64,000 nucleotides of DNA from Lutibacter sp. Hel_I_33_5 (GTDB taxonomy: Bacteria > Bacteroidota > Bacteroidia > Flavobacteriales > Flavobacteriaceae): contig NZ_VISM01000001.1 in assembly GCF_007827455.1 (NCBI RefSeq), forward strand, positions 1,961,501 to 2,025,500, given 5' to 3'. Of the stretch, positions 51,391 through 59,600 are shown in pieces (positions within the stretch are counted from its first letter, which is position 1; each line of letters starts with the position of its first letter). The notes below the pieces were generated by a model that had not been told where the DNA came from, did not search any database, and worked only from the letters and a program-made list of their open reading frames with translations. Made by a program: the position numbers and the translations under genes.

Positions 51391-52728
51391 ATGAACTGGC
51401 AACAATTACTTTCTTTAAAACGATTTGGCGATACCGAAAAACGTTTACGTGCAGCACAAGATGAAACACGTTCTGGTTTTGAAGTAGATTTTGATAGAAT
51501 CATATTTTCATCCCCTTTTAGAAGTTTACAAGATAAAACACAGGTAATTCCGCTATCAGAAACCGATTTTGTACATACGCGTTTAACACACAGTTTAGAA
51601 GTTTCTGTTGTAGGAAGAACGCTAGGAAGACGTGTTGGAAAAGTACTGTTAGAACGTCATCCAGAATTGATTGAATTAGGATATACCTTCAACGATTTTG
51701 GGGCAATTGTTGCAGCAGCTTCTGTAACGCATGATATTGGAAACCCACCTTTTGGTCATTCTGGAGAAAAAGCAATCGGTGAATACTTTAAAACAGGAAA
51801 TGGCGTAAAATATAAAGATCAGTTATCCGATAAAGAATATCAAGATTTAATTGATTTTGAAGGAAATGCAAACGGATTTAAAATCTTAACCGAAAGCAGA
51901 GAAGGAATTTCTGGCGGTTTGCGATTAAGTTATGCAACCTTAGGGGCTTTTTTAAAGTACCCTAAAGAGAGTTTACCAAAAAAACCAACCCAACATGTAG
52001 TAGATAAAAAATATGGCTTTTTTCAGTCTGAAAAAGCAGAATTTTTAGATGTTGCTACAGATTTAGGGCTACAAAAGAAATCAACCACTAATGATGTTTC
52101 TTTTTACCGTCATCCACTAGCTTATTTGGTGGAAGCAGCAGATGATATTTGCTATACAATTATCGATTTTGAAGACGGAATTAACTTAGGCTTAATCGAC
52201 GAAAGTTACACATTAGAGTACATGTCTAAGTTGATAAAAAACATCAACAGAGAAAAATATTACGCATTACAACATAAAAAAGATAGAGCTGGTTATTTAA
52301 GAGCAATCGCTATAAATGCATTAATTGACGAAGCTGTCAATATCTTTTTAGACAATGAAAAATTGATTTTAAAAGGTAATTTTGATAGAGGTTTGTTAGA
52401 TCGATGTCAATATGAAGCTCAGATAAATGATATTATAAAAATTAGTGTTGATAAAATTTACAACAGTAAAGAAGTAATAGAAAAAGAGGTTGCTGGGTAT
52501 AAAATTATTGCTGATTTATTAGATGTTTTTGTTACCGCTTTAAATAATAAATTTGACGGAAAACCTTCTAATTTTGACAAACTAGTACTGAATTTATTAC
52601 CGAAAGAATATCAAACAAAAACATCCAAATTGTATAGTAGAATTATGGCTATTTGCAGTTATGTTGCAGGAATGTCTGATGGATATGCCATGCGATTACA
52701 TAAAAAATTAACGGGGAATATTTTCTAG
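51391..52728 (+). CDS. dgt: Deoxyguanosinetriphosphate triphosphohydrolase
   Basis: 445 residues. HD-domain residues are visible in TRLTHSLEVSVVGRTLGR and SVTHDIGNPPFGHSGEKAI, and the N-terminal LRAAQDETRSGFEVDFDRI is typical of the Dgt family. It hydrolyses dGTP to deoxyguanosine and tripolyphosphate, balancing dNTP pools. The 264-base gap upstream is non-coding AT-rich sequence with no clear motif other than a TATTTTCG box. Confidence 0.93.
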   Translation: MNWQQLLSLKRFGDTEKRLRAAQDETRSGFEVDFDRIIFSSPFRSLQDKTQVIPLSETDFVHTRLTHSLEVSVVGRTLGRRVGKVLLERHPELIELGYTFNDFGAIVAAASVTHDIGNPPFGHSGEKAIGEYFKTGNGVKYKDQLSDKEYQDLIDFEGNANGFKILTESREGISGGLRLSYATLGAFLKYPKESLPKKPTQHVVDKKYGFFQSEKAEFLDVATDLGLQKKSTTNDVSFYRHPLAYLVEAADDICYTIIDFEDGINLGLIDESYTLEYMSKLIKNINREKYYALQHKKDRAGYLRAIAINALIDEAVNIFLDNEKLILKGNFDRGLLDRCQYEAQINDIIKISVDKIYNSKEVIEKEVAGYKIIADLLDVFVTALNNKFDGKPSNFDKLVLNLLPKEYQTKTSKLYSRIMAICSYVAGMSDGYAMRLHKKLTGNIF

Positions 52729-52733
52729 TGTCT

Positions 52734-52753
52734 GGTTGAGTGTAATCGAAACC
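52734..52753. repeat. Palindrome GGTTGAG-N6-CGAAACC
   Basis: A 20-base imperfect palindrome, 10 bases upstream of the R1 copy. It resembles the R1 group but with different arms. Both lie in the dgt-dxs convergent gap. Confidence 0.6.
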
Positions 52754-52763
52754 TATTTGTCTG

Positions 52764-52790
52764 AGACCTCTCGACTACGCTCGAGGTGAC
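52764..52790 (-). repeat. Palindromic element R1, copy 4 (3' end of dxs)
   Basis: Complement reads GTCACCTCGAGCGTAGTCG then AGAGGTCT. The dxs stop codon (TAG at 52775-52777) is made from the element's loop, and it adds MSPRA to the protein. Confidence 0.85.
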
Positions 52791-54559
52791 ATATATTGGT
52801 TAATTTTTTTAGCAATAGATTTTGCATCTAAACCACAAATTTCTTCTAATTCTGTAACTTTTCCATGATGGATGAATTCATCAGGAACACCTAACAATTC
52901 AATTTTATTCTTATAGTTGTTTTTTGCAGCAAACTCAAGAACAGTTGAGCCAAATCCACCTTTTATCGTTCCATCTTCAATGGTAATGATGTTTTTATAT
53001 TTCTTAAAAACTTCGTGTAATAAATTTTCATCTAAAGGTTTTACAAAACGCATATCATAATGCCCAATTTCTGATGAATTTTCTAAATTATTGATGGCTT
53101 TTGAAACATTATTTGCAATCGTTCCAATAGATAAAACTGCAATATCTTTTCCTTCTTGTAAACAAACTCCTTTTCCAAGTTCTATTTCTTGAAAAGGTTT
53201 TTGCCAATCGATTAAATTTCCTCTTCCACGAGGATAACGAATTGCAATCGGATTGTTTAATCCTAATTGCGCTGTGTACATGATGTTCCGTAATTCAATT
53301 TCGTTTCTAGGAGCAAAAACAATCAAATTAGGAATGCAACGTATATACGCCAAATCAAAAACACCGTGATGTGTTGCGCCATCTTCACCAACCAAACCAG
53401 CTCTATCTAAACAGAAAATTACTGGTAAATTTTGCAAGGCAACATCATGAATAACCTGATCGTAAGCCCGTTGTAAAAAAGTAGAATAAATATTACAAAA
53501 CGGCACTAAACCTTGTGTTGCCATTCCTGCTGCCAACGTAACGGCGTGTTGTTCGGCAATACCGACATCAAAGGTTCTTTTAGGAAATTCTTGCATCATA
53601 AATTTTAATGAACTTCCTGTTAACATCGCTGGAGTAATACCTACTATATTTTTGTTTTCTACTGCTAATTCAACAATCGTTTTTCCAAAAATATCTTGAA
53701 ATTTCGAATAGTTACTTTCTTCTTTTTTGATTCTCTCTCCAGAAATTTTATCAAATTTACCTGGTGCATGATATGTTACTTGATCTTTTTCAGCTTGCTC
53801 TAACCCTTTTCCTTTCGTAGTAATAACATGCAAAAATTTTGGTCCTTTTACCGTTTTTAAACGTTCTAATTCTGATAAAACCTTTGGTAAATTATGCCCG
53901 TCTATTGGACCTGAATAATCAAAATTCAAAGCTTTTATAATATTATTTTGTGCTGCTAATCGTTTATCAGATTTTACTTTTGTTAAATACTCTTTTAAAG
54001 CTCCTACCGCAGGATCAATTCCGATGGCATTATCATTTAAAATAATCAGAAGATTTATATCAGAAACACCTGCATGATTCAATGCTTCAAAGGCCATTCC
54101 GCTTGCAATTGAAGCATCACCAATAACCGCAATATGATGTTTTTCTAAATCACCTTTTAAATTAGAAGCAATTGCCATTCCTAAAGCTGCCGAAATTGAC
54201 GTAGAAGAATGACCAACACCAAAAGTATCAAATTTACTTTCGCTTCTTTTTGGGAATCCTGAAATTCCGTTTAATTGACGATTGGTATGAAAATTTGCTT
54301 TTCTATCAGTTAATATTTTATGTCCGTATGCTTGATGTCCAACATCCCAAACCAATAAATCGTTTGGTGTATCAAACAAATAATGAAGTGCAATTGTGAG
54401 CTCAACAACGCCTAAACTAGCGCCTAAATGACCTTCTTTAGTTGCAACAATATCAATAATAAAATCACGTAACTCTTTTGCAACCTGTACAAGCTGCTCT
54501 GGATTTAATTTTCTTAAATCAGACGGATTATTGATATGTTGTAACAAATTATTTGTCAT
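52775..54559 (-). CDS. dxs: 1-deoxy-D-xylulose-5-phosphate synthase
   Basis: 594 residues from the ATG at 54559 (an in-frame TTG at 54574 overlaps the promoter box). The thiamine pyrophosphate motif VIGDASIASGMAFEALNHAG...ILNDNAIGID, the catalytic GEDGATHHGVFD, and VGIAEQHAVTLAAGMA are intact. First step of the MEP isoprenoid pathway, from pyruvate and glyceraldehyde-3-phosphate. The C-terminus ends SPRA in an R1 element. A -7 box ends four bases before the ATG. Confidence 0.95.
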   Translation of the reverse strand: MTNNLLQHINNPSDLRKLNPEQLVQVAKELRDFIIDIVATKEGHLGASLGVVELTIALHYLFDTPNDLLVWDVGHQAYGHKILTDRKANFHTNRQLNGISGFPKRSESKFDTFGVGHSSTSISAALGMAIASNLKGDLEKHHIAVIGDASIASGMAFEALNHAGVSDINLLIILNDNAIGIDPAVGALKEYLTKVKSDKRLAAQNNIIKALNFDYSGPIDGHNLPKVLSELERLKTVKGPKFLHVITTKGKGLEQAEKDQVTYHAPGKFDKISGERIKKEESNYSKFQDIFGKTIVELAVENKNIVGITPAMLTGSSLKFMMQEFPKRTFDVGIAEQHAVTLAAGMATQGLVPFCNIYSTFLQRAYDQVIHDVALQNLPVIFCLDRAGLVGEDGATHHGVFDLAYIRCIPNLIVFAPRNEIELRNIMYTAQLGLNNPIAIRYPRGRGNLIDWQKPFQEIELGKGVCLQEGKDIAVLSIGTIANNVSKAINNLENSSEIGHYDMRFVKPLDENLLHEVFKKYKNIITIEDGTIKGGFGSTVLEFAAKNNYKNKIELLGVPDEFIHHGKVTELEEICGLDAKSIAKKINQYMSPRA

Positions 54560-54563
54560 CCTG

Positions 54564-54571
54564 CAAAAATA
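54564..54571 (-). promoter_or_regulatory. Promoter -7 box TATTTTTG, predicted leaderless dxs transcript
   Basis: Ends only four bases before the ATG at 54559; with the usual start distance transcription would begin at or next to the A of the start codon. No partner TTG at normal distance. Confidence 0.5.
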
Positions 54572-54622
54572 CAATTTTAGGCATCAAAAAGATTTTGTAA
54601 TATTACTTTTTAAATATTTAGC

Positions 54623-55072
54623 ATGATTCAACCTTTTGACGATACTTATTTTATGAAAAAAGCTTTTCAAGAAGCTGAAGCCGCTTTTGATAAAGGTGAA
54701 GTTCCTGTTGGTGCAATTATCGTTTTTAAAGATCAAATTATTGCAAGAGCACATAATCTTACGGAAACGTTAACTGATGTGACTGCTCATGCAGAAATGC
54801 AAGCATTTACTGCTGCTGCAGACTTTTTAGGTGGAAAATATTTAAAAGAATGTACGTTGTATGTTACTTTAGAGCCTTGCCAAATGTGCGCTGGCGCAAG
54901 TTATTGGACACAAATCGGTAAAATAGTTTTTGGTGCTTCAGAACCTGAACGTGGATTTGTAAATCTAAAAACAACCTTACACCCTAAAACAAAAGTAATT
55001 TCAGGAATCTTAGAAAACGAGTGTTCGCAATTGTTAAAACGGTTTTTTATTGAGAAACGGAATTTGAATTAA
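54623..55072 (+). CDS. tadA: tRNA-specific adenosine deaminase
   Basis: 149 residues. The zinc-binding HAE in VTAHAEMQAF and the PCQMCAG motif are complete. It converts A34 to inosine in tRNA-Arg(ACG). Start at the ATG that begins MIQPFDDTYFMKKAFQEAEA; an in-frame ATG ten residues in is also possible. Divergent from dxs. Confidence 0.93.
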   Translation: MIQPFDDTYFMKKAFQEAEAAFDKGEVPVGAIIVFKDQIIARAHNLTETLTDVTAHAEMQAFTAAADFLGGKYLKECTLYVTLEPCQMCAGASYWTQIGKIVFGASEPERGFVNLKTTLHPKTKVISGILENECSQLLKRFFIEKRNLN

Positions 55073-55275
55073 TCGTTATTATATTCTAAAATATCAGCTG
55101 GTTGACACTCTAAAGCTTTGCAAATTGCCTCTAAAGTAGAAAAACGAATGGCTTTTGCTTTTCCAGATTTTAAGATGGATAAGTTTGCTGTTGTAATGCC
55201 AATTATTCCTGCCAATTCTTTACTTCGCATTTTACGTTTGGCAAGCATTACATCTAAATTTACTATGATTGCCAT
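55069..55275 (-). CDS. Helix-turn-helix XRE-type regulator (YozG-like)
   Basis: 68 residues, almost only an HTH: MLAKRKMRSKELAGIIGITTANLSILKSGKAKAIRFSTLEAICKALECQPADIL. It lies one base after a DUF2975 gene, the usual pairing of this family. The dyad at 56093-56105 in the operon's promoter is a candidate target. Confidence 0.9.
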   Translation of the reverse strand: MAIIVNLDVMLAKRKMRSKELAGIIGITTANLSILKSGKAKAIRFSTLEAICKALECQPADILEYNND

Positions 55276-55276
55276 A

Positions 55277-55807
55277 TTATATTGTTAATTCATTTTCTTT
55301 TTGAAGTATTTTAGCATTCTCAAATGATTTACTAAAAATTAAAAAGAATAAGCCTATAATAATTAGAAATGTCATACCTATATCTATTGATGATAAGTAA
55401 GATATAGCAATAGCATTTTGAATAGATTCATACATAGCTAATACATTAAGGAACTTTATTAAAATAGTAATTATACCAATAAAAAAAAATAAGTAACCAA
55501 CTACCTTCAGATTTTTTATTACACTTTCAGAGAAAAATAAATTGTTTTTAAAAGGAATTATACATTTTTTTAAAAGTAATATAGCGTAAATAAAAACAAA
55601 GAAATTAATTAATGTAGTTATTGGTATTATAAAAAAACGCCAATCATTCATAAGATTAAAGACTTGTTTAAATTGTCTTAAATTATAAGGTAGGTAACTT
55701 TCGAAAAACATAAGCCCAAATATTAAAAATACTATTATTAAGGCAAAAATCACTAAGGTGTAAAATAAAAGATTAATTAAAAATCCAAGTGTATTTATAG
55801 TTTTCAT
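55277..55807 (-). CDS. DUF2975 membrane protein
   Basis: 176 residues with four transmembrane helices (about 10-32, 53-75, 95-120, 138-165). This is the typical DUF2975 layout, always found next to a YozG-type regulator; the C-terminus is KILQKENELTI. The partner gene lies upstream in the same operon. Function unknown. It likely senses or signals through the membrane to its HTH partner. Confidence 0.85.
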   Translation of the reverse strand: MKTINTLGFLINLLFYTLVIFALIIVFLIFGLMFFESYLPYNLRQFKQVFNLMNDWRFFIIPITTLINFFVFIYAILLLKKCIIPFKNNLFFSESVIKNLKVVGYLFFFIGIITILIKFLNVLAMYESIQNAIAISYLSSIDIGMTFLIIIGLFFLIFSKSFENAKILQKENELTI

Positions 55808-55809
55808 AG

Positions 55810-56057
55810 TTATATTGTTAAGTCATTTTCAGATTGAACTTTCACTTCTTTTTTAAGTAGATAAATAATAAAAACAACCAAGAAATGAATAAAGAAAAAG
55901 AAGTGGGTTCATCAAAATTTAAATTTTTGTATTTAATAAAACTAATTACAATACCAAAGCCAAAAACTAAAAGAGAAAAAAATAATACAAATCCTGAAAA
56001 GAGACTAAACCCCCAAAAGAATATTTTTGATAATTGATATGCTATATTTTTCATCAC
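55810..56057 (-). pseudogene. Decayed DUF2975 paralogue (internal deletion, frameshift)
   Basis: The frame from 56057 codes for a 71-residue hydrophobic protein ending at 55842 (two helices, then SWLFLLFIYLKKK). Shifting frame near 55900 gives a second reading (HFLVVFIIYLLKKEVKVQSE then NDLTI) that ends at 55810, only two bases before the intact DUF2975 start. Its tail matches the DUF2975 tail (KENELTI). A parent gene of about 170 codons has lost its middle and its frame. A functional 71-residue protein cannot be excluded. Confidence 0.55.
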
Positions 56058-56076
56058 AATAATTTATTTGATGAGA

Positions 56077-56084
56077 CAAATATA
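56077..56084 (-). promoter_or_regulatory. Promoter -7 box TATATTTG for DUF2975/XRE operon
   Basis: Exact TAnnTTTG on the reverse strand, 19 bases before the start at 56057. Confidence 0.55.
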
Positions 56085-56092
56085 TAAAAATA

Positions 56093-56105
56093 ATCGTAAA
56101 ACGAT
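56093..56105. promoter_or_regulatory. Operator-like dyad ATCGT-AAA-ACGAT
   Basis: Perfect 5-bp arms in the spacer upstream of the -7 box of the DUF2975/XRE operon, at a position suitable for autorepression by the HTH protein. Confidence 0.5.
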
Positions 56106-56130
56106 AATAAATTATCAAAAAAGAGTAATT

Positions 56131-56571
56131 TTATATTTTTTTAATGACATTTGTTACAATTCCCCAAATAACAAAATCGTTGTCTTCAGTAATGTTTATA
56201 ATTGGGTAATTAGGGTTTTCTGGTTGTAGCCAAACTTCATTTTTTTCTACTCTTAAACGTTTCACAGTAAACTCGCCATCTAAAAAACAAACAGCAATTT
56301 TGTTGTTTTTTGGTTCTAAACTTCTATCGATAACCAATAAATCATTGTCATCTAATCCAGCACCAATCATAGATTGCCCACTAACTTTAGCAAAAAAAGT
56401 AGCTTCTTTATTACTTATTAATTCTTCATCTAAAGAAATACGTGTTTCTCTAAAATCATCCGCTGGAGACGGAAAACCTGCAGAAATACCGGAATCAATA
56501 AAAATAGCACCGTTTGAATCTGTAGATTTTGGTGTAAAAAAAGTCAAACGATGTTGTGTTTTTGTAGTCAT
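56131..56571 (-). CDS. umuD: UmuD/LexA-type self-cleaving protein (orphan UmuD)
   Basis: 146 residues. The cleavage site Ala31-Gly32 in GISAGFPSPADDF, catalytic Ser67 (KVSGQSMIGAG) and Lys104 (EFTVKRLRV) are intact; no DNA-binding domain precedes them. UmuD' partners UmuC in translesion polymerase V and is controlled by RecA filaments. No umuC gene lies on either side: leuS is upstream and the DUF2975 module downstream. The promoter region is short and no LexA-like box is clear to me. Confidence 0.9.
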   Translation of the reverse strand: MTTKTQHRLTFFTPKSTDSNGAIFIDSGISAGFPSPADDFRETRISLDEELISNKEATFFAKVSGQSMIGAGLDDNDLLVIDRSLEPKNNKIAVCFLDGEFTVKRLRVEKNEVWLQPENPNYPIINITEDNDFVIWGIVTNVIKKI

Positions 56572-56690
56572 TTTATTTTTGTTATATGCTTAAATAAAGA
56601 TTGTTAAAGTTAAAAAACATTTTTCACATTCTTTTAGTAACCTAAAATTAATCTCACAAACAAAATAATACCTATTGCAGATTGTGACTG

Positions 56691-59600
56691 CTAACCCACT
56701 ATATTTACAATTTTACCTGGGACAACAATAATTTTCTTTGGTTCTCGTCCTGCGAGTTGCGCAATTGTTTTTTCGTGTGCCATTACTGTTTTTTCTATTT
56801 CTTCTTTAGATAAATCCAAAGGAAGTTCTAGGGTAAAACGCATTTTACCGTTAAAAGAAATCGGGTAATTTTTAGCACTTTCTACCAAATGTTTTGCATC
56901 AAAAACTGGAAATTGAGCAGTTGAAATACTTTCTTTATTTCCTAACTTGTTCCATAATTCTTCTGCAATATGTGGCGCATATGGCGATAATAAAACCAAT
57001 AAAAGCTCTAAAATTTCACGCTTATTACATTTTAAAGTTGTTAACTCATTTACTGCAATCATAAAAGTAGAAACAGATGTATTAAAAGAGAAATTCTCGA
57101 TGTCTTCTTCTACTTTTTTAATAGTTTTATGTAATGTTTTTAATTCGTCTTTTGTAGCTTTATCTTCTGAAACTTCAAATACTTCTCCATTAAAATACAG
57201 TTTCCATAATTTTTTTAAGAATGATGAAACTCCAGAAATACCTGAGGTTTTCCAAGGTTTAGCTTGCTCTAAAGGCCCTAAAAACATTTCAAACAAACGC
57301 AATGCATCAGCTCCATATTCTTCACAAATAGCATCTGGATTTACAACATTGTACTTAGATTTAGACATTTTTTCTACTTCTCTAGAAACTTTAAAAGTGC
57401 CATCTTCTTCTGTTATAAATTCTGCATCATTAAATTCTGCTCTCCAATTTTTAAAAGCTTCAATATCTAATTCATCAGAAGAGTTTACAAATGAAACATC
57501 AGTGTGTAATGAAAAAATTCCGTCTATTTTATCTTTTCCTGTTATTTGATAAACAGGATCTAACATTTTAAATAAAAACTTGCTTAAATCTTTTTCCTTA
57601 CTCTTCGAATCTAATGTTAATAAATCAGAAGAAATAAAAATTGGACCTCCAGAATATCCTTTAATATTTAATCTATTCACAAAAGCAGAAGTCCCCAAAA
57701 TCATTCCTTGGTTAATCAGTTTTTTAGCAAACTCATCAACAGGTACAATTCCTTTATCAAACAAGAATTTTTGCCAAAAACGTGCGTATAATAAATGTCC
57801 TGTTGCGTGTTCAGATCCACCAATATATAAATCAACTTCTTTCCAATAATCTAATGCTTCTTTGCTTGCAAACTCACTTTCGTTATTCGCATCCATGTAT
57901 CGGTTAAAATACCAAGAACTTCCTGCCCAACCTGGCATAGTGTTCAACTCTAAAGGATAGACGGTTTTATTTTTTAGTTTTTCGTTGCTTACTACTTTAT
58001 TTGCACGCGAATCCCAAGCCCATTCTGTTGCGTTTCCTAAAGGTGGTTTTCCATCTTCGGTTGGTAAGTATTTTTCTACTTCTGGCAACACAATTGGCAA
58101 GTGTTTTGCATCAATCATTTGCGGCATTCCGTCTTTATAATAGACAGGAAAAGGTTCTCCCCAATAACGTTGTCTGCTAAAAACAGCATCACGCAATCGG
58201 TAGTTTATTTTTCCTTCTCCATAACCTTGCTTTTCTAATTCGTAAATGGCAAGTTTCATCGCTTTTTTGTACGATAATCCATTTAAAAAATCTGAGTTTG
58301 CAATTTTGGTTCCTTCTTTATCTGCATGAGCGGCTTCAGAAATATCTACATTTTCAAAAATGTTAGGAATTTCGATTCCAAAATGTTTTGCGAAATCGTA
58401 ATCACGTTGATCTCCACATGGAACCGCCATAACAGCACCTGTTCCGTAATTTGCTAGAACGTAATCTCCGATCCAAATCGGTACTTTTTTTCCCGTAAAC
58501 GGATGCAATGCATACGCACCTGTAAAAGCACCTGAAATAGTTTTTACATCTGCCATTCTATCACGTTCAGAACGTTTTGCTGTTGCTTTTATATAAGCTT
58601 CAACTTCTACTTTTTGAGCGTCGGTTGTAATTTTTGAAACTAATTCGTGTTCTGGAGCAAGTGTCATAAATGAAACTCCGAAAATTGTATCTGGACGTGT
58701 AGTAAATACATCTATATTATGAGATTTCTCGACTGCGCTCGAAATGACATCCTTCTTAGTTTTCTTTTTTTCAATTTTTGGAAATTGAATTGCAAAATTA
58801 ATTTCAGAAACTACTTTTTCAACATTTTTAATTATTTCATCGTTCGTAAAACGAATAACGTTAAAACCTTCATTATTGAAATATTCAGTTCTTGCATCTT
58901 CATCTTCTTTTCCCGAAAATTCAACAATTAAACTCTTTGCTAAACACACGTAATCAACCAAAAAAGCACCAATTGTGTATTTTTTTCTGAATTTTGAAGC
59001 ACCTTTTTTATTTTTTAATTCTCCCCAAAGTGTGTTTTCTGCTTTGGAAGAGTTTAAACGTAATTCTTTTAAAGCTTCGAGCTCTTTATAAGATAATTTT
59101 ACTTCTGAATTCTCTTTAGAAGGAAGTCCTTCAACTTTAAAGGTCACCATTGCACCTTGACTTCTTCCAATCCAATTTGTTTGCGAATCTTTTAAAGGTT
59201 GCGGCCAATCAATTGTATTTAAACCATCCAATAAACGTTGTGCATATGCAGAAATTCGCATAGACCATTGTGTCATTTTTTTTCTGACTACAGGATGACC
59301 TCCTCTTTCTGAAACTCCGTTTATAATTTCGTCATTTGCTAAAACAGTTCCTAAAGCAGGACACCAATTTACTTCGGTATCTGATAAAAACGTTAGTCGA
59401 TATTGTAATAAAATTTCTTCTTGTTCTGTTTTTGAAAACGCTTTCCATTCATCCGAAGAAAAAGGTTTTATGTCTTCATCGCAAACAGCATTTACAGTTG
59501 CATTTCCTTCTTTTTTAAAGATTTTAATCAATGTAGCAACATCTTCTGCTTTGTCTGAATCTTTATTATACCAAGAGTTAAAAAGCTGAATAAAAATCCA

